Below are positions 18,701 through 28,500 of a stretch of 64,000 bases of DNA, one piece after another; within the stretch, counting starts at the first letter, position 1; each line of letters opens with the position of its first letter. Origin of the DNA: Zeaxanthinibacter enoshimensis (GTDB taxonomy: Bacteria > Bacteroidota > Bacteroidia > Flavobacteriales > Flavobacteriaceae). The notes under the pieces were generated by a model. That model saw only the letters and a list, made by a program, of their open reading frames with translations, did not search any database and was not told the DNA's origin. The DNA is taken from NCBI RefSeq assembly GCF_004362865.1, contig NZ_SNYI01000001.1:1364001-1428000 (forward strand). The letters run 5' to 3'. The position numbers were made by a program, and so were the translations under genes.

Positions 18701-19637
18701 ATGGTGGATTTATGCTGAGAGGGGGGCGAAATTATATGAGACAATAGAAAGTAATAATATTGTGATGGTGGTTGCTAAAACCACTAAATATCCAAGTTTT
18801 ATTTTTTCAGAGAATAACAAAGTTTTTTCACAAGATTTAACCGTTTTCTCATACGAAAACCCTAGGTATTTCGCAGTTTTAAATTCAACCTTTTTGTCAG
18901 AATGGGCTTGGAAAAACACTACTACGATGGGATCTAGTACATTAAGACTAAATCCAACAGCTGTATTTGAAACATTTCCTCTTCCAGAAAAAAGTCGATT
19001 AAATCACCTTGAAAACATTGGGGAGCTTTACTATAATAATCGTCAAGAAGTATTAACTCTATTAAAATTAGGTCTAACTAAAACTTATAATCAATTTCAT
19101 AATAGAGATTTAACCAACGATCTAGAACCGTTAGAAGCTAAAACCTTTGAAAAAAAATACGGCAAAGAAACCTTGAATCTATACAACAATATAAAGGTTA
19201 AAAAAGAAGGTGAAATTTCATTTAAAGAAGCAGTTACACTCATTTTTAAACTTCGTGAGCTCCACAAAGAAATGGATGAAGCTGTTTTGGTTTCGTATGG
19301 CTGGCATGAAGATTCAGAAAAATGGGGTAAAGCCATTCAACTTCGCCATGATTTCTACGAAGTTGATTATCTACCAGAAAATGATCGGGTTCGTTATACC
19401 ATTCACCCGGAGGCCCGGAAGGAAGTTCTAAAGCGTCTCTTATTACTGAATCATGAACGATTCGAAGAGGAGGTGGCTCAGGGCCTACATAAAAAGAAAG
19501 ATGTCGAGGCGTACTACCATCAGAAAGGGAAGCCTGTACCTGAGGGTACCATTTTCAGTGACCGAAAAATAAGTTCGAAAAAATCTAATAATAAGAAAAT
19601 GAAGACGGATAAGGCCCAATCAACTTTGAATTTATAA
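15714..19637 (+). CDS. drmMI: DrmMI-like N6-adenine DNA methylase (Eco57I/PglX type)
   Basis: A 1307-aa methylase with intact catalytic motifs: motif I DVACGSG from Asp497 and motif IV NPPF at 759-762 (preceded by GGFDCILG). The N-terminal region (LTREKWILPLLTEIGY, SPHALVQEYLN, TNGRHLRLLRD) is the domain I associate with class 1 DISARM methylases. Residues about 900-1150 would hold target recognition and the lysine-rich tail is at 1290-1307. It would methylate adenine in host DNA so that the system distinguishes self, in contrast to the motif-IV-degenerate protein at 4890-7181. Start is 1 bp after the drmD-like stop. Confidence 0.85.
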   Translation: MNYASINIQGNIISSEILDKIRSEEKFKHQSPESFGLSRSASLRDEIGLAWSILRTHWQAYKKRLETLPKGDTGTSLTREKWILPLLTEIGYQVSILRAQQVNGKSYAISHGASNRDNFPVHIMGYRDSLDKRRETGGPRLSPHALVQEYLNSTEHLFALVTNGRHLRLLRDATRLVRMSYLEFDLERMFEEELYADFSILYRVLHISRMPEQMDEGPDSVIEYYHQESMASGTRIREKLSEAVEVSIKTLANGFLLNRSNEDLSQQFENDSLKADDYYMYQLRLIYRVLFLIVLEERQLIYPEELDEEGQRKRNIYYKYYSVERLRRLTESRVYVDGDKVDIWESLKTTFLLFENGFYGEKLGIKPLGSGLFAPNALGGLMQCQLKNSDLLEVVKRLTTFINKQGQLVRVNYSDLDVEEFGSVYEGLLEYDPKVEKLGAKWQFSFVEGTGRSSSGSHYTPEELVKPLIKHSLDYIIAYKLKEPNPEEALLSITVCDVACGSGHILLAAARRIATELASLRENAEQPSPTFYRVAIRDVIRNCIYGVDLNPLAVELCKVALWLEAHNPNEPLNFLDHHIKNGNAIVGLAHFEELENGIATEAFKTLPGDDKDVVATLRKKNAAERKTKAQLGTYDLSKVDDSLKSLRKEFADFTALPESTPEEIAAKATAYQKLTNGAKWWRLKNLADLQIAQFFIPKTIENKKSLTTDKQYRTYLNGGAQILDRGASLAKAEEKKFFHWFLEFPEVFGRGGFDCILGNPPFLGGKRISGHFGDGFLNYIKVYFDPAIGGLDLVAYFFRRIFIIQKASGFLALISTNTISQGDTRKGGLVEILKNGGTINFAVKSMKWPGLAAVDVSLITVYKGVWSDLIFLNNRRTNLINSYLDDQKVLGDPKALISNSNKSFVGSVVNGDGFVLEVHKALNLLNSDDKNSQVVFPYLNGRDLNNNIAQNHSRWIINFHDWDEMKASKYQEPFKIVQELVKPQRSLVKRKIYREKWWIYAERGAKLYETIESNNIVMVVAKTTKYPSFIFSENNKVFSQDLTVFSYENPRYFAVLNSTFLSEWAWKNTTTMGSSTLRLNPTAVFETFPLPEKSRLNHLENIGELYYNNRQEVLTLLKLGLTKTYNQFHNRDLTNDLEPLEAKTFEKKYGKETLNLYNNIKVKKEGEISFKEAVTLIFKLRELHKEMDEAVLVSYGWHEDSEKWGKAIQLRHDFYEVDYLPENDRVRYTIHPEARKEVLKRLLLLNHERFEEEVAQGLHKKKDVEAYYHQKGKPVPEGTIFSDRKISSKKSNNKKMKTDKAQSTLNL

Positions 19638-19645
19638 GAACCACT

Positions 19646-19855
19646 TTGGCTAACCTCCAAACCCACCAGAATCCTGTGAAATTCAACGTAGCACTAACCA
19701 ATACTTACCGAAAAACGTATCGTAATTGTACAAAGTCTGAGCAAAAAGATATCGATAAGGCCATAGATGAGTGGCTTGCAAATCCTGCTACCAAAGGGAG
19801 TAGTTTGACGATAATAGGTGATGTAGAGACGAATCAAACCTTTAATAATAACTAA
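19646..19855 (+). pseudogene. Truncated copy of RelE-like domain
   Basis: A 69-codon frame with a TTG start, sitting between the methylase and the RelE-like/UvrD gene. Its residues 17-50 (RKTYRNCTKSEQKDIDKAID and following) align well with residues 12-45 of the next protein (RKTFRGLKKNEQELVDNAIN and following), including the W-x-x-NP motif. It stops before the Arg- and His-containing second half of the fold. It therefore looks like the remnant of a tandem duplication. A short functional protein, for example a dominant-negative or antitoxin-like partner, is possible but unsupported. Confidence 0.6.
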
Positions 19856-19858
19856 TAC

Positions 19859-21940
19859 ATGGATTTTAAAGTAGTTTCTACAGATCGATTTAGAAAAACA
19901 TTCCGCGGACTTAAAAAAAATGAGCAGGAACTTGTAGATAATGCTATCAATAAGTGGATTGAAAATCCCCAGGCCAGCTCATCTAATTTTGAAAAGTTGT
20001 CATTTACTGGAGATAATATTTTTTCCATTCGTGCAAATGATGCCTGGCGTATCATAATGGCAAAATTTGAGGGACAATATTTTCTTTTACATACTGGAGG
20101 CCAGCATGATAAAACCAACGATTGGGCAAAGGGGAAGCGAATTGATAAAAACCTTTACACAGGCGCAATTCAGATTTATAGCGGTAAAATTGAAGAGTTT
20201 GAAGATGAGAATATCGTGCAGGAGCCGGAAGTTGAGTATGCTGGAATCTTTGAAAATTTCTCACACGAACAACTTTTAGCGATAGGGGTGCCCTCAGAAT
20301 GGGTGGAAACTGTTCAGAAGATAACAAGTGAGGAACAGTTTATGAAGCTATGGGATGTTCTTCCTGATGATGCCATTGAAAACCTTGGAATTCTGCTAGA
20401 AGGAGAGATTGATGTTAAAGTTTTAATCAAGCAAATTGAATATAAGGCAAGTCAGCTCCCAGAGAAAACCGAAGAGCTTATCGAAGTTCAACCAGGGCTG
20501 CATGTAATTAGTGAAGACGATAAACTCATAGAAGTCCTAAATAAGGATATTAATGTGTTTCGCTTTTATCTGCACCCAACGCAACATTATTTGGCTTATA
20601 ATAATTTTTCGGGTTCCAAAAAGGTTACAGGTAGTGCAGGTACTGGGAAAACCGTGGTAGCCTTGCACAGAGTGAAATTTTTAGCTGATCAATTAAAAGA
20701 AGGCGATAAACCTATCCTCTTCACCACCTTCACTAAATTCCTAATTAAGAATATCCAGGCGCTTTTTGCAGAGCAGAACATTCCCGCTTCTAAACTTGAA
20801 GTCCATAATCTGGATAAACTAGCATTTAAGCTTGCAAAGGAATTGGAAATAATTCCTAGATCGGTTAAACCCATCGATAGCAAGGATGCTTGGTCTTTCT
20901 TCCTCAGAAGAAATCAGGAAATTAAAGTGAAGCAAAGGTTTCTGGAAAAAGAATATGCTGAAGTGATATTAAAATATCATGTCACCAAAGAGGAAGAGTA
21001 TTTAGGTGTTCCAAGGGTTGGGAGAGGTGCTCAGTTATATGATAAGGATAGAAGAAAAATTTGGAAAATTTTCCAGCAATATGAGGCTTATCAGAAATAT
21101 TCTAAACGTTATACCCGTTCAGATGTCTTCTTTCAGCTTTGCAGACATCTGGAAAGATGGCCAGAAGATCGCCCCTTTAGTCATATAGTTTGTGATGAAG
21201 TGCAGGATTTCGGCAACTTGGAATTACGGCTATTACGCGTTTTGGTAAACGAAGGCCCCAATGATCTCTTTTTGGCAGGTGACCCTTTTCAGAATATATA
21301 TCAGAAGAATACTACGTTTAGTAAATCGGGTATAAGTATTAGAGGAAGAAGTACGCGTTTAAAGTTTAACTATCGTACAACTGAAGAGATACGAATCCTC
21401 GCAACTAATATGATTGCCGGCCTAGAGGTTGACGATTTCAGTGGAGAAAAGGCGACAACGCTGGGAGATACCAGTATACTCTCTGGGGAAGAGCCGAAAT
21501 ATATAACATGTGATACTAGATCAAAGGAGTTAGAATACATTAAGAATTATATTAAAGCAAGTTTTGGAAGCATTGGCCTCCATGAAATATGTATTACCGC
21601 CCGAACAAAAAAAGAAGCTATGGAGATCTATGAGTACTTGTCCGACAACCGCCTTCCAGTAAAGATGTTGGTAAACTTGGAAAATCTCTCAGATTTGGAC
21701 AATCATGTGGGTGTTTCAACTATGCATGGAGTAAAAGGTATGGAGTTCAAAACCATGATCATTACAGGTTTTTGCAAAGACCATTTTCCATATAAACCCT
21801 ATAAGTTTTCTACATGGTCCGAAGCTGAGCAAAAGGCTTTTATTCAGTCAGAATATCTTCTGTCGTATGTAGCATTTTCAAGGGCCACCTCCTATCTCCT
21901 AATTACGGGAGTGGGAGATAAAGTAATGATGCTGACCTAA
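19859..21940 (+). CDS. RelE/ParE-like domain fused to UvrD-type SF1 helicase
   Basis: A 693-aa fusion. Residues 1-95 resemble the RelE/YafQ fold (R-K-T-F near 12, FSIRANDAWRIIM, LHTGGQHDKTNDWAKGK). After a linker comes an SF1 helicase: Walker A GSAGTGKT at 258-265, motif II DEVQD from 446, the FNYRT segment, GVSTMHGVKGMEF near 620, and a terminal VAFSRATSYLL motif VI. Whether the RelE-like part still cleaves RNA or only docks the protein is unknown. It lies in the middle of the defence operon, 38 bp before the next gene. Confidence 0.85.
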   Translation: MDFKVVSTDRFRKTFRGLKKNEQELVDNAINKWIENPQASSSNFEKLSFTGDNIFSIRANDAWRIIMAKFEGQYFLLHTGGQHDKTNDWAKGKRIDKNLYTGAIQIYSGKIEEFEDENIVQEPEVEYAGIFENFSHEQLLAIGVPSEWVETVQKITSEEQFMKLWDVLPDDAIENLGILLEGEIDVKVLIKQIEYKASQLPEKTEELIEVQPGLHVISEDDKLIEVLNKDINVFRFYLHPTQHYLAYNNFSGSKKVTGSAGTGKTVVALHRVKFLADQLKEGDKPILFTTFTKFLIKNIQALFAEQNIPASKLEVHNLDKLAFKLAKELEIIPRSVKPIDSKDAWSFFLRRNQEIKVKQRFLEKEYAEVILKYHVTKEEEYLGVPRVGRGAQLYDKDRRKIWKIFQQYEAYQKYSKRYTRSDVFFQLCRHLERWPEDRPFSHIVCDEVQDFGNLELRLLRVLVNEGPNDLFLAGDPFQNIYQKNTTFSKSGISIRGRSTRLKFNYRTTEEIRILATNMIAGLEVDDFSGEKATTLGDTSILSGEEPKYITCDTRSKELEYIKNYIKASFGSIGLHEICITARTKKEAMEIYEYLSDNRLPVKMLVNLENLSDLDNHVGVSTMHGVKGMEFKTMIITGFCKDHFPYKPYKFSTWSEAEQKAFIQSEYLLSYVAFSRATSYLLITGVGDKVMMLT

Positions 21941-21978
21941 TGATTAACATATGACTAACCTACCGATAGCACCAACCC

Positions 21979-24900
21979 ATGAAAGAATTCCAAGTATGGC
22001 AATCGTATATTGATGCCCTTAACATTCTCACCGAGCAGTACGAAAACCCTTTTCGAATAAAGGTGTTAAAAACTAAAGAAGAAGGGGTCATAGACTGTAG
22101 GTTTGTGGAAGAAGATCAGAAACGACTTGTTTATGAAGCGCTAACGGGAGTTTTCAAAGATTTAACATTTGAGGACGTCCGTTTCAAAGAAAATCACCTG
22201 CTTTACCCGACATCTGGGAGGCTTAACAGGACTAATGACGCCAAGGATACCCTAGATAACCTTGCACGGGCACATCACTTTACTTATTCGCTAAATCCCG
22301 GATTTTCAGCAACCATAAACTATACCCATAATCACTTACAGGAATTATTCGATCAAGTAGGAATTAAGGAGAGAGCAAAACTCGATAAGCCGGTTTACCT
22401 CACCATTGAAGAAATAGAAAAGATAGACGGCGTTCTTGAAGACTACCCTGAAGTTACCCGGGCTACAGATATAGGGGCGGTCTTTCAGTTAGAAATGAAA
22501 GATGAATATATGGCGCGGCAGTGTGAACATACCCTGAAGTTCATATGGAAACATGCAGGAGTAAAGCCGGGAGCTGTGAAAGTAGATTCTTACGATATCT
22601 ATTACAAGAACAAGTATTTTTTCAAGGATTTTGTCGAGGTAATTAAGGAGAGTACCCCATATTACAACACCATTCATTTAGTCACTTATGAAATACAACC
22701 AGATGCTTTCAATGACTTCTTAAAGACCAAAAAACACCAGAAGGTGTTTTTTAGGTCAGAGCCCCATGCTAATGATAATTCCAATAATAAGAGTCAGATA
22801 TTACCCGACCCTCAAGGAAATAAATTTGTCCGAAGATTTAAAAATGATATTGCAAAGGAGGAGTTGAATGACGAAATCAGACATTTTAAAAGGGTTCTAG
22901 GGCGATTTTTTAAGGAAGAGGATATCACCGTAACCCATGAACAAGTATTTAGAACCTCCGGGAAGCAGTTGTTCAACTCCTATATTGAATATATTAAAGC
23001 TTCACTGCCGGAAACATACCAGGTAAGTCTGAATTCAGAGACGCTTTCTTTTGACTTTCAATCGGCAGAAGAGTTAGATAAAAAGATTGAAGCACTTGAA
23101 AGGTATTCCTGGATTAATCTAAAGCAGCATGAGAATGGCCATAAATTTAAGGTGTACTTTGAAGTAAGTACGCCTTTGGTTGACTTAGAAAGGCGATTGT
23201 CAAAATCTTCTAAAATTAAAGCGGTCCTAAATAAAGACCAGAATCAATTACAGGTTTTTGGAATGTTGGCTGATCCTGCCCAGCAAGAGATTCTTAAGGC
23301 AAAAATTCTAAATGAATACGATAAAATTGATGTGAAGTATTGTAGCCTCAAATGGAATGAGATCGGGAATGGATATTTAAAATACTTCTTGCACTTTGAT
23401 GAAGAATCCTTTCAAGAATACACTGAAAGAAAGTTCATGAAATTGAGGGGGGGGCTAGTTAAAGATTACGAGTCTGAGGCTCCTTTTGGGATGATTCGCT
23501 ATGTAAATTACCCCTACCTCGAAATCGAATTAGAGGTGGATAGTGAGGAGATACTTTTAGAGGAGACTTTAACCGTTGCGGGCTCTCTAAAGGGAGAGAA
23601 AGATAAAATAAAACGCCTTTACGATGCTATTGAGGCTATTCAAAGCGATTCCTCAATATCTATAGTAAATCCGAATCTTAAGGATGGACTTATTGATTCA
23701 GCCGAGGTGAAATATGACGTTGATGAAATTAAAAGGACCTTGGAGTATTGCAATTTGTACCGAGAGGTGGAGGCCGACTTACTCAGTAGTTTTATCAATG
23801 AGAGTCAGAAAGAGGCCATCGCCAAATCACTATTGGCTGAGGATCTTTTTGTGGTCCAGGGACCTCCGGGTACCGGGAAGTCTACCGCTATTGCCGAATT
23901 GATCTGGCAACACATTCGATTGCAGGGCGCCCACCAAGAAAAATATAAAATATTAGTGACTTCAGAGACTAATTTGGCGGTGGATAATGCTTTGGATAAG
24001 CTTCGAAGTGATAGACATATGCTAATTAAACCTATTCGTTTTGGATCGGAAGATAAATTGGACCGGGAAGGATGGCGATTTTCGTTAGAAGCCATTAATG
24101 CCTGGGGTAAAGATGTTACAGCTTATGAAGATACTTTAATTGTGGACGATTGGGTAACATTAATTAGCGATCGAAGTGAAGAGCAAGCTCAAAGTGGTTA
24201 TTTAAAGCTTTGGAAGGAACACCTTTTAGAAAAAGATAAAACGGTTAGGGAATTTTTTAGCCAAGCCTATTTGAAGCACTGTAATGTGGTCGGAGCTACC
24301 TGTAGTTCTATTGGAAAGCTTAACTCAGAAGGAAGGTTTACCCGCTTTTTTCAGGATTACTGCAACGTTTACCACGCAGAAAAATTAGAAAGTTATAAGT
24401 CTGATAGAAGTTGGAATACTATAAAGGCTTTGAATGGATTGAGTGTTGAATTTGACTTGGCCATACAAGATGAGGCTTCAAAAGCTTCACCACCGGAACT
24501 TATGTTACCCTTTGTGTTTACTAAAAAAGCAATCGTGATTGGTGATCACCGCCAATTACCACCTATGATCGACACTAATGAGTTTATTGACAGTCTGGAA
24601 TATTTAAAAGCTAAAGCTCAGGAAGGGGAGCAGCGTCAAAAAATTAAACGCTTACAGAGGTTTATAAAACGGAATTCCAGGTCATTTGAGATTTCTCATT
24701 TTGAGCGTTTGTTCAAAGGAATTCATCAAAATTACAAGACAACCTTCGATACACAATACCGTATGCACCCGGCCATTAATGAGACTATAAAACAATTTTA
24801 CAAAGGCGATTTTGAAGGAGGAAAAGATCTCGAATGTGGCCTGGACATGAATTGTGTAGACGATCCTAACCTGGATAATATACAAAGCCGTTACCATGGA

Positions 24901-25512
24901 ATTACCAATAAGGCAGATACTCATGTGATGTGGTTTGATGTGAATACTCCGGAAGTAAAGCAAGGAACCAGTCGTGTTAATCCCGGAGAAGTGGAAGCGA
25001 TAAAATGGATTGTTGAAAGATTAAAGGGAAACGAGCGTTACAAGCATTTTGTCGACCATTGGGGTGATCATTTACAAGCAGAAAAGGAGTTGGGAATTAT
25101 TACTTTTTACGGTGCTCAGGCTAATTTGCTAAAGAAAAACTTGCCGCAGGATATTCAGGCTAGGGTATCTCCAGTAGATCGATTCCAGGGAATGGAACGC
25201 AATATTGTGATCGTCTCGATGGTCCGTAGTAATCGTTTAGCAGAACATCCGGGTCAGGAACCGGATTATGAAATGTTCCCCGATTTGGGCTATGCAAAGA
25301 ATACCAGCCTGGGATTCGCAGAATCTCCCAATAGGCTCAATGTAGCTTTGTCCAGGGCAAAAAGACTATTGATCGTGGTGGGTAATAAAGACCATTTCAG
25401 CAGTAAACAAATTTATAAAAATGTTTATGAGACCATCTTGAAACATCCTCAGGGAGAGGTTTGGTCGTTTAGTAAGGGAGATCTAAAAAAGGTGAGGAAT
25501 GGAAATAGTTGA
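21979..25512 (+). CDS. UPF1/DNA2-like SF1B helicase
   Basis: An 1177-aa protein. The first about 600 residues match nothing I recognise. The C-terminal half is a UPF1/DNA2-class helicase: FINESQKEAI (Q-motif), Walker A GPPGTGKS at 628-635, GATCSSIGKL, motif II DEAS from 831, GDHRQLPP, QYRMHP, then VDRFQGMERNIVIVS and LNVALSRAKR. Such enzymes translocate 5'-3' on single-stranded nucleic acid. The end overlaps the start of the next gene by 14 bp, so the two are translationally coupled; with the RelE-like/UvrD gene it gives the operon a pair of SF1 motors. Its role in defence is inferred from position. Confidence 0.85.
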   Translation: MKEFQVWQSYIDALNILTEQYENPFRIKVLKTKEEGVIDCRFVEEDQKRLVYEALTGVFKDLTFEDVRFKENHLLYPTSGRLNRTNDAKDTLDNLARAHHFTYSLNPGFSATINYTHNHLQELFDQVGIKERAKLDKPVYLTIEEIEKIDGVLEDYPEVTRATDIGAVFQLEMKDEYMARQCEHTLKFIWKHAGVKPGAVKVDSYDIYYKNKYFFKDFVEVIKESTPYYNTIHLVTYEIQPDAFNDFLKTKKHQKVFFRSEPHANDNSNNKSQILPDPQGNKFVRRFKNDIAKEELNDEIRHFKRVLGRFFKEEDITVTHEQVFRTSGKQLFNSYIEYIKASLPETYQVSLNSETLSFDFQSAEELDKKIEALERYSWINLKQHENGHKFKVYFEVSTPLVDLERRLSKSSKIKAVLNKDQNQLQVFGMLADPAQQEILKAKILNEYDKIDVKYCSLKWNEIGNGYLKYFLHFDEESFQEYTERKFMKLRGGLVKDYESEAPFGMIRYVNYPYLEIELEVDSEEILLEETLTVAGSLKGEKDKIKRLYDAIEAIQSDSSISIVNPNLKDGLIDSAEVKYDVDEIKRTLEYCNLYREVEADLLSSFINESQKEAIAKSLLAEDLFVVQGPPGTGKSTAIAELIWQHIRLQGAHQEKYKILVTSETNLAVDNALDKLRSDRHMLIKPIRFGSEDKLDREGWRFSLEAINAWGKDVTAYEDTLIVDDWVTLISDRSEEQAQSGYLKLWKEHLLEKDKTVREFFSQAYLKHCNVVGATCSSIGKLNSEGRFTRFFQDYCNVYHAEKLESYKSDRSWNTIKALNGLSVEFDLAIQDEASKASPPELMLPFVFTKKAIVIGDHRQLPPMIDTNEFIDSLEYLKAKAQEGEQRQKIKRLQRFIKRNSRSFEISHFERLFKGIHQNYKTTFDTQYRMHPAINETIKQFYKGDFEGGKDLECGLDMNCVDDPNLDNIQSRYHGITNKADTHVMWFDVNTPEVKQGTSRVNPGEVEAIKWIVERLKGNERYKHFVDHWGDHLQAEKELGIITFYGAQANLLKKNLPQDIQARVSPVDRFQGMERNIVIVSMVRSNRLAEHPGQEPDYEMFPDLGYAKNTSLGFAESPNRLNVALSRAKRLLIVVGNKDHFSSKQIYKNVYETILKHPQGEVWSFSKGDLKKVRNGNS

Positions 25513-28500
25513 TAGGATATGCCATAAAGGCTTGGTAAAATTAGGACTTAAGAATTATAAGTTGAAATACCGGAAGACTGAAGCGCTCACCAAGTACGAA
25601 CAGGCAATTATTGGATTACTTCATGAGCAGGGTGGGCTAATGGAATGGAAAGAATTAGGGGAAATCTTAGGTTTTGCTGTAGCTGAGAATTTGGATGAAG
25701 GCGTAAGAAAGGACTATGCCGAAGTGGGAATTTTTGAAAGTTACCTGGATGCTTTACAAAAAGTCCATTTAATTAGTAGGGATGAGGATTGTATTCTGCT
25801 ATCCGAATGGGGTGAGGTAGCGGTTCAGGAAGGGGTAAAACACCTTTTTTATAATGGCCTCATTCGAGTGCCCGGATTCATGGAGTTGCAACAACCCGAT
25901 CCACCTATAATAGTCTCCTTCGCAGAACTCGGATTGGAGCTGCAGTTAGAAGAAGTAAAAGAATTTGAATCTCCCTGGCCTATAGCATCCCGCATGGAGG
26001 CCGTCGATGATGATGATGTTAATAGGCTTATCAATATGGGCTTCCATTTTCAGAAAAATATTTTTATCGATGTTATCGAGGAATCGAATGGAGCACTAAG
26101 AAAAGATGTGGATATCAATTTTGAAATGGATGGAAAGCTCCTGAAATGCTACTTTGAGGATCATTTTATAGCGTCACTTACAGATTTGTTTAATTATGAG
26201 GGCAATGAAGAATTAGCTAAGGAGGTTAAATTGCAATTAGGCCTAAAAGCCTATTTAGAAAACAATAAAGCCTATCGTTTAGATGAGCTTTTGATATATG
26301 AATCGATCATCAATTGGGATGTCTTCTTTGAAACTTATGATGAGGAATTTGATTGGAAAGCAACCACATTAAGAAAGCTCGGGGAGCTTGGCGTTTCATC
26401 TAAGCTAATTTCCCAACATTCCCCCGAAGATGTGCTCTATGAGCAATTAGAAGAAAGTGTCAATGTAGTCGATTGGCCAATTATTACTGGACGGCTTTCC
26501 CTGGATTTTATTTTAACCCATTTACCGGAACTGTATTGGGATGCAACCGTTTTAGCAGAGCGTATCACTGTAGAAGTATTTAAAGATTACTACCTGGAAT
26601 TAAAAGCTTTGTCAGACTTCCCCTTCACACAGTATTACAGACAGTTGGACAAGGAATTTCTCTCAGAACAATTTGACCATTTACCAGATATCACAGCATA
26701 TATCACACGATACAAGCCAAACTGGCTTGCAGAATTCTTAGCTCTGTACCCAAATGGCCCATGGAATTGGACACAGATTGGTCAAAATATGCCTCTGGAA
26801 GATTTATTTTCATTATCCGAAGAGCATAAAGTACATTTCCCATCGATACTCGTACTACAACAAATTATTACGGAGGAATTACACATATCAGGAGACGAAT
26901 TTGGTGCGCTTATCAATCGTATACCTAAAGCGGATAATAATCCTTTATTAAATAGGCAACACCCGTCCAACATGAACCTTGCGGAGTTAAAGCTCCTGGA
27001 TGGGAAAAACTTGATTTTTTGGGGAGATAGCACCGTGCCCGGCTACGAGATGAATACACATCAGGAATGGAACTACGAGATAATTGATTATTTCCAGGAT
27101 AAATGGAATTATCCAGAAGCCATACAATTTCTCGAAGAGCATTTGCAAGATGTAGAGGTGATTAGAACCATACCCTTAAATTGGAATTATTCAGGAATTT
27201 CAAAAAATGCTTATCTCGTCAGTGAAAAGCAGGTTTTAGAGACCTATGGTGCCAAGCTTGACCCTAATGAGGTGATACAGGTATGGTCTCCTAAGGATTG
27301 GAAAAGGCATTTGCCTTGGGCACTATCGCGGTTTGATGATATTTATAAGGAACATTGGGTTGAGTCAGCTTCTTCTACAATAAGTATTGAAGATGTATTG
27401 TGTCATCAAAAGGAATGGATTGAGGAGATAAATGAGGCCGTTGAGTGGGATCTAATAGTGTTTAATACAAAGATTTCATTTTTGCATGAGCAGATGTGGG
27501 AGATATATGAAGTACTTCTAGAATTGGGTGTTTACGAACGGGTTAAAACCCCTCTGACCTCAAAATTAAATGTAGAGTTTCAGCTGGAAAATTGCGATTT
27601 TGATTGGGATTGGAAGGTTGTGACGGAAAATGCCTTAATAAAAGATATCCTTAATGAGGAATCCTTGTATGAGTTTGCACATTTGTGGTACTGGAATGTA
27701 ATTCTCGAAAATTATTATACTGAAGAAGATCTTCTCAAAGCTCATAAGTTACCGGAAATTGCAACACTTATTGCCCAATCGGAAAACGAAGAATTTATCG
27801 ATAAGGCCTGGAGATACATTACCGAAAACTACCCTAAACATTTATTGTGGGAAGATATTGGAAAGACTATCGCGATGCAGGATATTTTCAGGTGGGATTG
27901 GAATCTGATTAGTAGTACAAATCGAATATCCCTGGATAAAAATACCTTATCGCACTACAGGAATAATATCAATTGGGATCTTTTATCAGAAAATGAAGTA
28001 ATTAATAAACTGTTTTATAAAGACACCGAGCTATTTGATGGCACTAATGATTGGATAGAGTATGTTCTGGGATATTTGATCGAATTTAAACAGTATTGGA
28101 ACTTTCAGGGTTTGTCCAAGGTTTCTAATATCACCTGGAATGAGACCATTATCCAAAAATTTAAAGATCATTGGGACTGGCAAATACTTTCCTCTTCGGC
28201 ATCAAACTTTCTGACCACAAAAAAGGGTAATAAAGTAAAATATAATACAAAGATATTTAGTAAGTATATCGATCAAATCGATTTTAATGTGATCTCGCAA
28301 CGAGATGACATCCAATTTGACTTAGAGTTTGTTAAAAAATATGATAATAAGTCTTGGAATTGGAATGAACTATCAGGAAATCCTGCGGTTAAATTGGATA
28401 AAAAGGTTTTACTGGGGGACTTAAAAAATAAGCCTTGGAATTGGTTTTCCTTATCCCAGCATCCCGATTTAGAATTTGATAATACAGATCTTCTGGAAAT

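Noticed and set aside
7702-19637. BREX or plain type I restriction-modification locus
   Set aside because: No BrxC/PglZ or HsdR/HsdS set is present. The SNF2 plus methylase pair with an MrfA-like helicase fits DISARM-like systems better.
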